DNA from: Hankyongella sp964404985
Lineage (GTDB): Bacteria; Pseudomonadota; Alphaproteobacteria; Sphingomonadales; Sphingomonadaceae
Reading direction: 5' to 3'
Assembly (NCBI GenBank): GCA_964404985.1
Contig: CAYOMD010000001.1
Span: 124,001 to 188,000, forward strand
DNA length: 64,000 nucleotides
The translations under genes were made by a program, and so were the position numbers. Shown piece by piece: positions 16,537 through 25,459 of this stretch (the stretch's first letter is position 1; each line of letters opens with the position of its first letter). Under the pieces are notes generated by a model that saw only the letters and a list, made by a program, of their open reading frames with translations, was not told the DNA's origin and did not search any database.

Positions 16537-17118
16537 TCAGGTCTCCCGGCTGCCAGGCTTGACCGCGGGCAGGGCCGCAAGGTCCGGCGGCAGGGCATCC
16601 GGAGCATAGGCGGGCACATCAAGGCGCGCGAGGCTGTAGAGCGGCACGCCAAGATCGGCGGTGCCGTTCGAGCGGTCGATCAGACAGCCTGCCGCCACGA
16701 CGTCGCCGCCGGCGTGCGTAATCGCCTTGATCGCCTCCCGTGAGGACAGGCCGGTGGTGACGATATCCTCCATCATGAACACCGCCTCACCCGGTTGCAG
16801 CGCAAAGCCGCGGCGCAGGTGGAACACGCCTTCGGGGCGCTCCAGGAACATCGACTGGCAGCCGAGCGCCCGCGCCATCTCGTACCCGACGATGACGCCG
16901 CCCATGGCCGGCGACACCACGCTCTGGATACGACCACAGATTTGTGCCGGGATCTGCTCAACCAGCGCCTGGCAGAGGCGCGCAGCGCGCAGGGGGTCTT
17001 TCAACACCAGCGCGCATTGCAGATAGCGGCTCGAGCGCAAGCCGGACGACAGGATGAAATGCCCCTCCAGCAGGGCACCGGCAGCGCGGAATTCGTCGAG
17101 TACGGCGTCGGGGGTCAC
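16537..17118 (-). CDS. pyrE: Orotate phosphoribosyltransferase
   Basis: 193 residues. It makes orotidine 5'-phosphate in UMP synthesis. Seen are GHFILSSGLRSSRYLQ (substrate loop) and the PRPP-binding motif VFMMEDIVTTGLSS, with acidic residues followed by TTG. It lies 7 bases after rel and 1 base before pdxJ, so the rel-pyrE-pdxJ-acpS genes probably form one transcript. Confidence 0.95.
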   Translation of the reverse strand: MTPDAVLDEFRAAGALLEGHFILSSGLRSSRYLQCALVLKDPLRAARLCQALVEQIPAQICGRIQSVVSPAMGGVIVGYEMARALGCQSMFLERPEGVFHLRRGFALQPGEAVFMMEDIVTTGLSSREAIKAITHAGGDVVAAGCLIDRSNGTADLGVPLYSLARLDVPAYAPDALPPDLAALPAVKPGSRET

Positions 17119-17125
17119 TGGGGCC

Positions 17126-19249
17126 TCATGCAGCGCTGCGGGAGCGCTCGACAGCGCTGACCATCTGGGTGGCCCTAAGTGCCGCCAGAACCTTTGTCAA
17201 ATGCACGAGGTCGACCACCTCTATCTCGCACAGCAGGGTTGCAATGTGGTCGTCCCGCTCCTCGAGCGACATGGCGACCATCACCGCATCGAGCTTGGAG
17301 ATGACGGTCACGGCCGTTGCCAGCGCGCCAGGGCGGTTCAGTAGGGTCAGGCGCAGACGGGCCACGAACAGCACGTCCGGCCGCTTGTCCTGCCAGTGCA
17401 GGTCCACCCAGTGCTCCAGGGGGGCAGCCGCCAGCACCGGGCAGTCGACGGCGTGCACGGTAATGGCGTCATCGGGGTCGATAATGCCGACCAGCCGGTC
17501 ACCGGGGACCGGATGGCAGCAGGTGGCAAGGCGAAGCCCCTGTTCCGGTTTGCCGCCGCTGATGCAGGCAGCAAGCGGGCTGCGCGCCGCGGGCGTCTTG
17601 GCGATTGCGCGGGTTGGGTCCAAGGTGGAGCCAGGGATAATGGCTTCCACCACGTCGTCTTCCCCGATTGTGCGGTGGGCCAGCGCCAGGCACAGCGCGT
17701 CCTCGTCCGGCAGTTTTAGGCGGGGCAGGGCGGCCTCGATGGCACCGGGGGCCAGCGCCACGTCCAGCCGCTCGATCAGCATGCGCAGCAACGAACGACC
17801 CGTCGCGAGCGCGGTCTCGCGTTCCTGCTGGCGGGTGAAGCGGCGCACTGCCGATCGCGCCTTGCCGGTGACCACGAACGCGGCCCAGCCGGGCTCCGGG
17901 CGCTGCGCGGTCGAGCGCAGAATTTCCACCTGGTCGCCGTTTTCCAGCCGGTTGCGCAGCGGCACCAGCCGGCCATTGACCTTGGCACCGACGGTCGTTT
18001 CGCCCAGCCGCGTATGAACCGCAAAGGCGAAGTCAACCGGTGTCGAACCCTTGGGCAACTGGATCAGCTCACCCTTGGGTGTGAAGCAGAACACCTGGTC
18101 CTGGTACATGGCGAGCTTGGTGTGCTCGAGGAATTCCTCCGCACCGGAGTCATGGTCGAGGATCTCCAGCAGGTCCTGCAGCCAGGGGTAGTTCTCGCCA
18201 GGGTTGGCGGTGGTGTTGGTCTTGTAGGCCCAGTGGGCGGCCAGACCATATTCCGCCTGGCCATGCATCTCGTGGGTGCGGATCTGGATTTCCACGCGTC
18301 GTTTGGCCGGGCCGATGACGGTTGTGTGGAGCGAGCGATAGCCGTTGCGCTTGGGTGTCGAGATGTAATCCTTGAAGCGGCCGGGCACCATCGGCCAGCG
18401 CTGATGGATCAGCCCCAGGACCTGATATACGTCCGGTATGCTGTCGACGATGATACGGAACGCCATGATGTCGGAGAGTTGCTCGAAGCCGACATGATGC
18501 TCCTGCATCTTCTTCCAGATGGAGTACGGGGTTTTCTCCCGCCCGACCACGGCAGCGCGGATATGATTGCTCTCCAGCAGCCCCTGGAGGTCGGCGGTCG
18601 CCAGCGGAATCAGGTCCCCCGCGCTCTCGCGAAGCTGCTCGAGCCGGCGGGTGATTGATTCGAAGGCCAGCGGTTCCAGCTCGCGAAAGGCGATCTCTGC
18701 CAGCTCGTCCTTGAATTCATACATGCCGATGCGCTCGGCAAGCGGGGCGTAGATTTCGGCGGTTTCCTTGGCGATGCGCCGGCGTTTGTCCGGGTTCTTG
18801 ATGAAATGCAAGGTGCGCATGTTGTGCAGCCGGTCCGCCAGCTTGACCAGCAGCACGCGGATATCATCGGACATCGCCAGCAGGAACTTGCGGAAATTCT
18901 CGGCAGCACGTTCGGACTCAGTCTGCGCCTCAATCCGCGAGAGCTTGGTCACCCCGTCGACCAGCCGCGCCACGTTGCGGCCGAACAGGCGCTCGATCTC
19001 GTCCTGCGTCGCAACCGTGTCTTCGATGGTATCGTGCAGGATGCCGGTGGCGATGGTCTCGCCATCGAGCTTGAGGTCGGTCAGGATCCCGGCAACCTCG
19101 ATCGGGTGGGAGAAGTAGGGGTCGCCCGACGCGCGAACCTGGGTGCCATGGGCGCGCATGGAGAACACATACGCACGGTTGAGCAAATCCTCGTCCGCAC
19201 CCGGATCGTAGGCCTTGACCTTCTCAACCAGTTCATATTGCCGGAGCAC
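17126..19249 (-). CDS. rel: Bifunctional (p)ppGpp synthetase/hydrolase (Rel/SpoT)
   Basis: 707 residues. N-terminal HD hydrolase domain (YFSHPIEVAGIL, ILHDTIEDT) with intact metal residues; synthetase domain (FKDYISTPKRNGYRSLHT) with the RelA/SpoT G-loop; then TGS (ELIQLPKGSTPVDFAF) and a C-terminal ACT domain. Both activities look intact, which is usual for the single long RSH of alphaproteobacteria. It follows rpoZ, whose omega subunit takes part in ppGpp binding in proteobacterial RNA polymerase. Confidence 0.96.
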   Translation of the reverse strand: MLRQYELVEKVKAYDPGADEDLLNRAYVFSMRAHGTQVRASGDPYFSHPIEVAGILTDLKLDGETIATGILHDTIEDTVATQDEIERLFGRNVARLVDGVTKLSRIEAQTESERAAENFRKFLLAMSDDIRVLLVKLADRLHNMRTLHFIKNPDKRRRIAKETAEIYAPLAERIGMYEFKDELAEIAFRELEPLAFESITRRLEQLRESAGDLIPLATADLQGLLESNHIRAAVVGREKTPYSIWKKMQEHHVGFEQLSDIMAFRIIVDSIPDVYQVLGLIHQRWPMVPGRFKDYISTPKRNGYRSLHTTVIGPAKRRVEIQIRTHEMHGQAEYGLAAHWAYKTNTTANPGENYPWLQDLLEILDHDSGAEEFLEHTKLAMYQDQVFCFTPKGELIQLPKGSTPVDFAFAVHTRLGETTVGAKVNGRLVPLRNRLENGDQVEILRSTAQRPEPGWAAFVVTGKARSAVRRFTRQQERETALATGRSLLRMLIERLDVALAPGAIEAALPRLKLPDEDALCLALAHRTIGEDDVVEAIIPGSTLDPTRAIAKTPAARSPLAACISGGKPEQGLRLATCCHPVPGDRLVGIIDPDDAITVHAVDCPVLAAAPLEHWVDLHWQDKRPDVLFVARLRLTLLNRPGALATAVTVISKLDAVMVAMSLEERDDHIATLLCEIEVVDLVHLTKVLAALRATQMVSAVERSRSAA

Positions 19250-19382
19250 GCGCCAAACCCGTGTAACCGCCGGAAAAACCCGGACAGGCCTACTATTGGG
19301 TGCTCAAACGCCAGCGTCAATGCCGGTGCGCCAAGGCGGCGGGGGCACCATGCTACTGCGGGTTAACTCTGCGCGCGGCAGA

Positions 19383-19727
19383 TCAGTCGTCGCCAGCCTC
19401 GTCCGCGACGGTCGGACGCGGCGGGGCGATGGCGGTGAGGCGCAGAGCCTCGGCGGAGGCCGCGATCGAGGTCGGGTCCTCGGTCACGTCTTCCTCGGTC
19501 TCGATCACCCGCTGCATGCCCTGCACCAGCGCCTCGGTCAGCATGTCCGGGGAGATGTGGCTGTCTGCAATTTCGCGCAGGGCCACAACCGGGTTTTTGT
19601 CACGGTCGCGCTCAACATGCAGATCAGCACCGGAGGCGATCTGCCGGGCGCGCTGCGCCGCACCCAGAACCAGGTCAAAACGGTTCGGGATTTTCTCGAT
19701 GCAGTCCTCGACGGTGACGCGCGCCAT
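19383..19727 (-). CDS. rpoZ: RNA polymerase omega subunit
   Basis: 114 residues beginning MARVTVEDCIEKIPNRFDLV, the hallmark omega N-terminus, with KNPVVALREIAD in the middle. The C-terminal third is an extended acidic/Ala-rich tail. It helps assemble the beta-prime subunit. First gene of the rpoZ-rel-pyrE-pdxJ-acpS series, 133 bases before rel. Confidence 0.95.
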   Translation of the reverse strand: MARVTVEDCIEKIPNRFDLVLGAAQRARQIASGADLHVERDRDKNPVVALREIADSHISPDMLTEALVQGMQRVIETEEDVTEDPTSIAASAEALRLTAIAPPRPTVADEAGDD

Positions 19728-20028
19728 GGCAACCCTTGTCTAATGTGGAGAAGCCGCGCTCGCTAGCAGGCGCAGGCTGGCGCGTCAAGTTTGTCAGAAG
19801 AGCGGAGGCACAGACGAAACAAGCGCGTCGGCTTTGCGCCCTAAAGGTGGTCGTTCGACCATCAGCTCGCAGCCTCCAAAGACGCCCTTTGTCCAGATGA
19901 ACATGGGTGACACCGACGACAGGTAGCTGTCACTCCATGTGTTGATTTACATTTTTATTTCATACATTGATTTGGTGAAATTAAAATGTTATTTGCTGCT
20001 TCTGGTGAACTGAGTCCGGAGAACCGTT
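19728..20028. promoter_or_regulatory. Divergent promoter region between rpoZ and the RES cassette
   Basis: 301 bases between divergent genes. The part near 19940-19995 is markedly AT-rich against a GC-rich background and contains TTGATT elements and TTATTT about 16 bases after the second, plausible -35/-10 boxes for the plus-strand cassette. GGAGAA lies 7 bases before the ATG at 20029. No clear palindrome that would mark the antitoxin operator was found by eye. Confidence 0.4.
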
Positions 20029-21321
20029 ATGGTAGCCACGTTACACGTCCTTCGCCCAACCACGCCTACGATCGCCGGCTATCTCCGTGTCGGGCACACG
20101 GGTCATCGAAAGCTAGCGGATCTACACGCTGCGAGCCGGCTTCCATATCGGCGGTTTGTTTTCGACGCTGCCCATCTCGCGGAACAGCTGGACCTGGTCA
20201 AAACGTTGAAAGCAAGCGGCTGCGAGATCGTTCTTGATCCAAATTTCGCCGAGATGGCGACCCTTGGCCGGTTTGGCTCATCTGCAATCCAGAAGCTTGC
20301 GTGGTCAAATATGGATCGCCCATGGGAGCCCACAGATTTTGATCGTCGGCGCAACCATGACGCAGCCAAGGCGATTGCAGAGTTTGCGGTAAAGGCTGGT
20401 GTCCACGCCGTTCTTGCGCCGACGCATCTGGTTGAAAATGTGAACGACGCATGGCGGACTATTGACCTGCGCATGTGTGAAGCGTTGCGGTATGAACTCG
20501 ATCGTTGCGGGGGCTCAGATATTGCCGTTGACTATCAGCTGATTACGACCTCGGCTCTGTTGAAGGATGCAGCTGTCAGGGCCGCATTGGTAGCCGATAT
20601 CGAGACGATGCCTGTCGAAAATGTATGGCTTCGGGCATCTGGCTTTGGCGCCACTGCAACCGGCGCCGGAACACGGCACTTTATTGAGTCTGTTCGGGGT
20701 CTCCACGGGATCTGTCGGCCGCTTGTTGCCGATATGGCGGGAGGGTTCGCGACACTCGGAGCCGCGGCCTTCGGCGCGGTTGCGGGCATCAGTCACGGCG
20801 TTGGTCTGAAGGAAAGCTTCAAGGCTGCCGATTGGCGCAAACCTCCTACCGGTGGAGGCGGCGCTGCGGCACGGGCCTATGTCCATGAGCTCGATCGCTA
20901 TTTCAAGGAGGATCAATTGCAGGCCATCTTTGACGCAAAAGGTGGACGTTCGCGGTTCAGTTGTGCGGATACTAGCTGCTGCACACATGGCGGTGAGGAC
21001 ATGATTGAGAATGGGCATGCCCACTTTGTCACCCAGCGCCATCGTCAGCTCGATGATCTATCCGGTGTTCCGGAAGATCGGCGAGCAAGCCACTTCCTCC
21101 TTCGTCACCTCGATCCTGCAATTCGCACGGCACGTCATGCCGCTAGGCTCAAGATTGTGGACGACAAGGTTCTGGCCGCTGTAGGGCAGGCCAAAGTTCG
21201 GATGGTGCGTCTTCGTGATGCACTGGCGGACCTTGATGCAAAAGGGACCGGCGACACACGCTCACGTGCACCCAATTTCAGGGGCGGCACGAAGGCTGTC
21301 AGCGCAGTCCTAGGACGGTAA
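20029..21321 (+). CDS. Uncharacterised barrel-like protein with Cys/His cluster, RES-cassette gene 1
   Basis: 430 residues, no signal peptide or membrane span. Alternating short strands and helices (VFDAA ~45, IVLDPNFAE ~67, VLAPTH ~128, VDYQLITTS ~167, WLRASGFGATATGAG ~200, PLVADMAGG ~231, GISHGVG ~253) look like a (beta/alpha)8 barrel. A cluster follows: Cys312, Cys317, Cys318, His320, His330, His332 and His338, recalling the zinc site at the end of tRNA-guanine transglycosylases (CxCxxC...H) but not matching it. The antitoxin gene starts 2 bases after its stop. GC is visibly lower than the flanks. The function is not known to me; a base-exchange or nucleotide-processing enzyme is only a guess. 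Confidence 0.8.
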   Translation: MVATLHVLRPTTPTIAGYLRVGHTGHRKLADLHAASRLPYRRFVFDAAHLAEQLDLVKTLKASGCEIVLDPNFAEMATLGRFGSSAIQKLAWSNMDRPWEPTDFDRRRNHDAAKAIAEFAVKAGVHAVLAPTHLVENVNDAWRTIDLRMCEALRYELDRCGGSDIAVDYQLITTSALLKDAAVRAALVADIETMPVENVWLRASGFGATATGAGTRHFIESVRGLHGICRPLVADMAGGFATLGAAAFGAVAGISHGVGLKESFKAADWRKPPTGGGGAAARAYVHELDRYFKEDQLQAIFDAKGGRSRFSCADTSCCTHGGEDMIENGHAHFVTQRHRQLDDLSGVPEDRRASHFLLRHLDPAIRTARHAARLKIVDDKVLAAVGQAKVRMVRLRDALADLDAKGTGDTRSRAPNFRGGTKAVSAVLGR

Positions 21322-21323
21322 TC

Positions 21324-21662
21324 ATGACAAGCGCAGTAGCAAATCTAATCGATGATCTTAGGCAGCGCGGAGGCCTAAAGGGCAGCGATGTTGCCAATAT
21401 CGCGGCGGTGTCGCCAGCCACGGTGTCGCGTTGGACCTCCGGCACCTCGTTCCCGCACCCGAAGACCCAGCTTCTGATATCAGACCTTCGCTATGTCGTG
21501 GATCGATTGGCGGAACTGTATGATCCTGAAGAAACACGTGTTTGGCTCTATTCCAAGCATCGTCTACTCAATGGTGAGCGAGCCATTGATCTGATTCATG
21601 GCGGGCGAGCCGATGAGGTGCTGACCGTTATCGAGAGCCTGAACGAGGGATCCTACACCTGA
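21324..21662 (+). CDS. Xre/MbcA-ParS-type antitoxin
   Basis: 112 residues. A helix-turn-helix lies at about 18-41 (KGSDVANIAAVSPATVSRWT). The C-terminal half has the MbcA/ParS/Xre toxin-binding layout: a leading helix, EETRVWLYSKHRLLNGERAIDLI, and a GRADEVL helix. This domain normally blocks a RES toxin and represses the operon with it. It starts 2 bases after the first gene's stop and is followed 2 bases later by the RES gene, so all three are probably on one transcript. Confidence 0.9.
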   Translation: MTSAVANLIDDLRQRGGLKGSDVANIAAVSPATVSRWTSGTSFPHPKTQLLISDLRYVVDRLAELYDPEETRVWLYSKHRLLNGERAIDLIHGGRADEVLTVIESLNEGSYT

Positions 21663-21664
21663 CC

Positions 21665-22228
21665 ATGGCGACTTCTGGACGGGTTCACGATCGGGCCATC
21701 CTCGACGCTCTAGATGCGATGGAACCGGTGCCTTTCGAAGGGACGGTCTGGCGCATCGCGAGAGCAGGGCGTGACGTAACTCGAGGATCGGCGGCGAACG
21801 GACGCTGGAGTCCAGGGGGTACGGTGGAGGTTCTCTATACGAGCTTGGAACGAGACGGCGCGCTAGCGGAAATCGGATACAGGCTCTCGCTCGAACCGGT
21901 TTGGCCCAGCCGCCTCCAACATGAAATTCACGAACTGTCGGCCAGAACCGAGCGCGCGGTGCAGTTTGCCGACATTGCCAGCCTCGCGGCGCTTGGTGTC
22001 GATGTGTCCCGCTATGAATCGTTCGATTATAGCGCCACACAAGCGCTGGCCGCCGCAGCGCACTTCTTGGAGTTCGATGGTTTGCTAGTCCCCAGTGCGC
22101 GCCATAGTTCGACGAACTTGGTTCTGTTTATGGACCGTGGCCACCCTGGCTCAATCGAACTCAAATCGACAGAATCGGTCGATTGGACGAATTGGCGTCT
22201 TCAGCAAGGCCGATCCACGAAGTCTTAA
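21665..22228 (+). CDS. RES-domain toxin
   Basis: 187 residues. The RES fold is clear: VWRIA with Arg30, GRWSPGG (46-52), VLYTS with Tyr58, ALAEIGYR with Glu69, and HSSTNLVLF with Ser148/149, matching the Arg, Glu and Ser that name the domain. Characterised relatives (MbcT, ParT, Res) act on NAD+ or ADP-ribosylate a target, halting growth. It directly follows its predicted antitoxin. The motifs appear intact, so it should be active. Confidence 0.92.
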   Translation: MATSGRVHDRAILDALDAMEPVPFEGTVWRIARAGRDVTRGSAANGRWSPGGTVEVLYTSLERDGALAEIGYRLSLEPVWPSRLQHEIHELSARTERAVQFADIASLAALGVDVSRYESFDYSATQALAAAAHFLEFDGLLVPSARHSSTNLVLFMDRGHPGSIELKSTESVDWTNWRLQQGRSTKS

Positions 22229-22486
22229 GGCTATGTCGTTCGTCGACGAGGCATTGGCACTCGTGTTGCTACTGTCGTTGACACGTTTGGCCAAGTCACG
22301 TCCGCTTAATGCGGAGAAAATCCTGAAAGCTGCCTGTCTTCTTACGGCCCAATTCCAGTCCTGCGTGGCGCCTTGACGTGGACGCCTTTCACTATCCTCC
22401 AGCCCACAAGCACAGGTGCTGCTGCAGGCGCTTGGCAGCGCGCGCACGACGTGCTTGTCTCCGCCCGAACTACAGGAGTCGCGCCT

Positions 22487-23125
22487 ATGTCCCTGCCCGT
22501 TGTTACACTTGCCTCAGTCCAGATCGGTGCGGTGCAGCCGCTGGGGCCGGAGCGTGTGCCCAGTGCCTTCGCCAAGACGGGCATCGCAGGGCCGGTCGCG
22601 GTCGGGCTGCTGGGGCTGGCTGGTGACGCGCAGGCGGACCTCAGTGTTCACGGCGGGCCGGAGAAGGCGGTCTATGGCTACGGCCTGCCGGCTTATGACG
22701 TCTGGCGCGCAGATCGCCCGCAGATCGCCTGGGGAGCCGGGGCAGTTGGCGAGAACCTGAGCTTCGAGACCCTGACCGAGGAGAGCGTGTGCATCGGCGA
22801 CGTGTTTGCGGTTGGCTCGGTGCGCCTGCAGGTGTGCCAGCCGCGCCAGCCCTGCTTCAAGTTTGCGCTGCGCTTTGGGGATGCGACCCTGCCACGGGCC
22901 ATGGTCAGGAATGGTCGCTGCGGCTGGTATTACCGGGTGCTGGAGCCGGGCGTTCTGGAGGCGGGTGACGATGTTGCCATCACCGCGCGCCCGAACCCGG
23001 AGTGGCCGGTGCTGCGGTTGTTCCGATTGATCACTGGCAAGGCGGTGGACCGTGCAGACATCCAAGCACTGGCAACCCTTGAGGGGCTGGCCAGCCAGTG
23101 GCAGCAGCAAGCAGGGGCGCTGTGA
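22487..23125 (+). CDS. MOSC domain protein, YiiM-like
   Basis: 212 residues from the ATG at 22487, which follows CAGGAGTC; the longer frame upstream lacks conservation signs. MOSC signatures: GLAGDAQADLSVHGGPEKAVYGY and the region ending CQPRQPCFKF with the conserved Cys, as in YiiM-type molybdenum-cofactor sulfur-carrier proteins active on N-hydroxylated or toxic base substrates. It overlaps the next gene by 4 bases (GTGA). Confidence 0.9.
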   Translation: MSLPVVTLASVQIGAVQPLGPERVPSAFAKTGIAGPVAVGLLGLAGDAQADLSVHGGPEKAVYGYGLPAYDVWRADRPQIAWGAGAVGENLSFETLTEESVCIGDVFAVGSVRLQVCQPRQPCFKFALRFGDATLPRAMVRNGRCGWYYRVLEPGVLEAGDDVAITARPNPEWPVLRLFRLITGKAVDRADIQALATLEGLASQWQQQAGAL

Positions 23126-23949
23126 CCTCGCCGTGCCGCAGCGCGCTCTATGTGCCTGCCACCAACGCCCGGGCGCTGGCGAAGGCGCGCGACCTGCCGG
23201 CGGACGTGATCATCATCGACCTGGAAGACTCGGTCGCCCCCGATTTGAAAGCGGCCGCACGCCAGGCCATGGCCGCTGCCGTGGCGCAGGGCGGCTTTCG
23301 TGCATCCCGGCTGGTGGTGCGCACCAACGCGCGCGCGTCGCCCTGGTTCGCGGAGGATTATACAGCCGCCCAAGGGGCCGACGCCATCCTGCTGCCCAAG
23401 GTCGAGCAGGCGGACGATCTGCCGGCGGGCGGGCCACCATTGTGGTGCATGATCGAGACCATCGCCGGGGTGGAGGCGGCGTTCGCGATTGCCGCACGCG
23501 CGCAGATGCTCGTGCTGGGTCTGGAGGACCTGGCCAAGGAGCTTCGGTTGCCAGCCGGCCATGATGGCCGCGCGTTCGTCTACCCCGTCTCCCGCGCGCT
23601 GATGGCGGCGCGGGCAGGGGGGGCGGGCATCCTGGATGGTGTCTTCGCCGACTTCCATGATGAGCCGGGCTTTGCCTCTGCCTGCCGGGACGCGCGCCAG
23701 TTCGGGCTGGATGGCAAGACTCTGATCCACCCGAGCCAGATTGCGGCCGCCAATGCTGCGTTCCAGCCCGATCCGGCGGCGCTGGCGCAGGCGGAGCGGA
23801 TCGTCGCGGCCTATGAGTTGGCGCGCACCCAAGGGTCAGGGGTTGCCGTGCTCGACGGTCGCATGATCGAGGCGCTGCATGCGCGTCAGGCCGAGGCGCT
23901 GATTGCCTATGCGCAGGCTTGCGCCGCACGCGACGGATCGGCAGGGTAG
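23122..23949 (+). CDS. CoA ester lyase, HpcH/HpaI-CitE family
   Basis: 275 residues. The TIM-barrel lyase family is shown by SALYVPATN, IIDLEDSVAP, VRTNA, LLPKVE, MIETIAGVEAA and, near the C-terminus, GKTLIHPSQI. CitE-like enzymes cleave citryl-, malyl- or methylmalyl-CoA. I take GTG at 23122 because it overlaps the MOSC stop as GTGA; GTG at 23098 would add 8 residues. No citrate lyase alpha or gamma subunit is nearby, so it is not a citrate lyase complex; malyl- or citramalyl-CoA lyase is more likely. Confidence 0.85.
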   Translation: MTSPCRSALYVPATNARALAKARDLPADVIIIDLEDSVAPDLKAAARQAMAAAVAQGGFRASRLVVRTNARASPWFAEDYTAAQGADAILLPKVEQADDLPAGGPPLWCMIETIAGVEAAFAIAARAQMLVLGLEDLAKELRLPAGHDGRAFVYPVSRALMAARAGGAGILDGVFADFHDEPGFASACRDARQFGLDGKTLIHPSQIAAANAAFQPDPAALAQAERIVAAYELARTQGSGVAVLDGRMIEALHARQAEALIAYAQACAARDGSAG

Positions 23950-23953
23950 CACC

Positions 23954-24490
23954 ATGACGACGGAAAGCCTGAGTGCCCTCATCCGCACCATCCCGGACTA
24001 TCCCAAGCCCGGCATCCTGTTCCGGGATATCACGACGCTGATCCGTGACCCGGCGGGGCTGCGGATGGCGATCGAGATGCTCAAGCCCGGTGTTCAGGCC
24101 CACGGGGTGTCGCTGATCGCCGGGATCGAGGCGCGTGGCTTCATCTTCGGGGCTGCGCTGGCACAGGACCTTGGCCTCGGTTTTGTCCCCATTCGCAAGA
24201 AAGACAAGCTGCCGGGCCGTACCATCGGCATCAACTACGCGCTGGAATATGGCAGCGACCGCATCGAAATCCACGCCGATGCGCTTGGGCCGGGGGACAG
24301 GGTAGCGATTGTGGACGATCTGATCGCGACTGGCGGTACAGCCGTTGCGGCGACACGTCTGCTGCGCTCGACCGGGGCCGAGGTGCCGATTGCCACGTTT
24401 GTGGTCGATCTGCCGGATCTTGGCGGGGCGGCGCTGCTGCGCGCCGAGAGCGTGGATGTGTTCAGTTTATTGTCATTCGAGGGTCACTGA
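23954..24490 (+). CDS. apt: Adenine phosphoribosyltransferase
   Basis: 178 residues from MTTESLSALIRTIPDYPKPG. It salvages adenine to AMP with PRPP. Diagnostics: IPDYPKPGILFRDIT at the N-terminus, GIEARGFIFG, and the PRPP loop VAIVDDLIATGGTA. It sits 4 bases after the lyase gene, and its stop overlaps the next start (TGATG). Confidence 0.96.
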   Translation: MTTESLSALIRTIPDYPKPGILFRDITTLIRDPAGLRMAIEMLKPGVQAHGVSLIAGIEARGFIFGAALAQDLGLGFVPIRKKDKLPGRTIGINYALEYGSDRIEIHADALGPGDRVAIVDDLIATGGTAVAATRLLRSTGAEVPIATFVVDLPDLGGAALLRAESVDVFSLLSFEGH

Positions 24491-24894
24491 TGGAACTTCC
24501 AGTCACGCTTGCCACAGCCGGGGCGCTCGGCCTGCTCTATGTGGTCCTGTCGATGCGCATCGTGGAACTGCGGGTGCGCTACAAGGTGAGCCTGGGGGAC
24601 AAAGCTGATGACCCCGCGCTGGCCGAGCAACTGCAGCAACGGGTGCGGGCGCACGCCAATCTTGGTGAGTTTGCGCCCTTCATCCTGATCCTCATGGGGC
24701 TGCTGGAGCAGGCGGCGGTCAACCGGACCCTGCTGGCGGCAACCGGAGCCCTGCTGGTGGTGGCGCGGCTGGCGCATGCTGTGGGCATACATCTGCCCGC
24801 GCCCAATCCCTATCGTGCGGTCGGCACCATGACGACCTTTACAATTCTGGCTTTGCTGTCGCTGTATGCGCTCTGGCTGGCTATCGTCGGCTGA
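24490..24894 (+). CDS. MAPEG-family membrane protein
   Basis: 134 residues with about four hydrophobic helices. The motif RVRAHANLGEFAPFILILMG is the MAPEG signature (RAHxNxxE), shared with glutathione S-transferase-like membrane enzymes. The bacterial members are poorly characterised. Translationally coupled to apt. Confidence 0.9.
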   Translation: MELPVTLATAGALGLLYVVLSMRIVELRVRYKVSLGDKADDPALAEQLQQRVRAHANLGEFAPFILILMGLLEQAAVNRTLLAATGALLVVARLAHAVGIHLPAPNPYRAVGTMTTFTILALLSLYALWLAIVG

Positions 24895-24937
24895 GCTTGC
24901 AACACGGGAATACCGGTGCTAGGGGAGCCGGCTTCGC

Positions 24938-25027
24938 GGAGCGGTGGCCGAGTGGTCGATGGCGCACGCCTGGAAAGTGTGTATACGGGTGACCGTATCG
25001 AGGGTTCGAATCCCTCCCGCTCCGCCA
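24938..25027 (+). tRNA. tRNA-Ser(GGA)
   Basis: Type II tRNA with a long variable arm. Acceptor GGAGCGG pairs with CCGCTCC; anticodon stem CACGC/GTGTG with loop CTGGAAA gives GGA; the variable arm ACGGGTGACCGT is a hairpin; the T arm has TTCGAAT. The CCA end is encoded. It borders a truncated integrase, the usual mark of a tRNA-integrated island. Confidence 0.95.
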
Positions 25028-25202
25028 TTTCCCATTTTTCGACGGCTTTTGCGCGCCCCTATCCGCGCTTTCAACTCGCAGAAAATCAAGGAAAATTGTC
25101 GGATTCAGAACCGGCCACCGCCCTTATGCGCCTCTATGCGATTTATGTTCCTTTTTTGTCCAAGTCGGGTAAAAGTCGGGTGATAAATCCGATGAGGTTC
25201 CG

Positions 25203-25442
25203 ATGGCGCGCGGGCAGCAACTCAACGTCAAGATGATCGAACGGCTCAAGGAGCCGGGAAAGTATGGCGACGGACGCAATCTCTACCTTCATGTGAGCAA
25301 GACCGGCAGCAAGAGCTGGCTGTTCATTTACCGCCGCCTTGGCCGTGACCGGATGCGCGGGCTTGGCTCGTGCCGCAATGTCAGCCTTGAGGAAGCACGG
25401 GAGAAGGCAGGCGAGTATCGCGCCATGCTCAGGCATTCCCAG
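25203..25442 (+). pseudogene. Truncated tyrosine integrase (N-terminal fragment)
   Basis: Starts MARGQQLNVKMIERLKEPGK and contains GDGRNLYLHV, SKSWLFIYR and GLGSCRNVSLEEAREKAGEYR, the N-terminal DUF4102/arm-binding domain of P4-type integrases. Similarity ends after about 77 residues; the core-binding domain and the catalytic R-H-R-Y are absent. The rest of the open frame is antisense to the cupin gene. It lies 175 bases from the tRNA-Ser 3' end in the orientation expected for an island integrase, so it is the relic of an insertion. Confidence 0.85.
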
Positions 25443-25459
25443 CCAGGGGGACCGGGCGC

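Noticed and set aside
22095..22376. 93-codon open frame overlapping the RES toxin
   Set aside because: Mostly an alternate frame of the toxin and the following spacer; no ribosome site and no motif.
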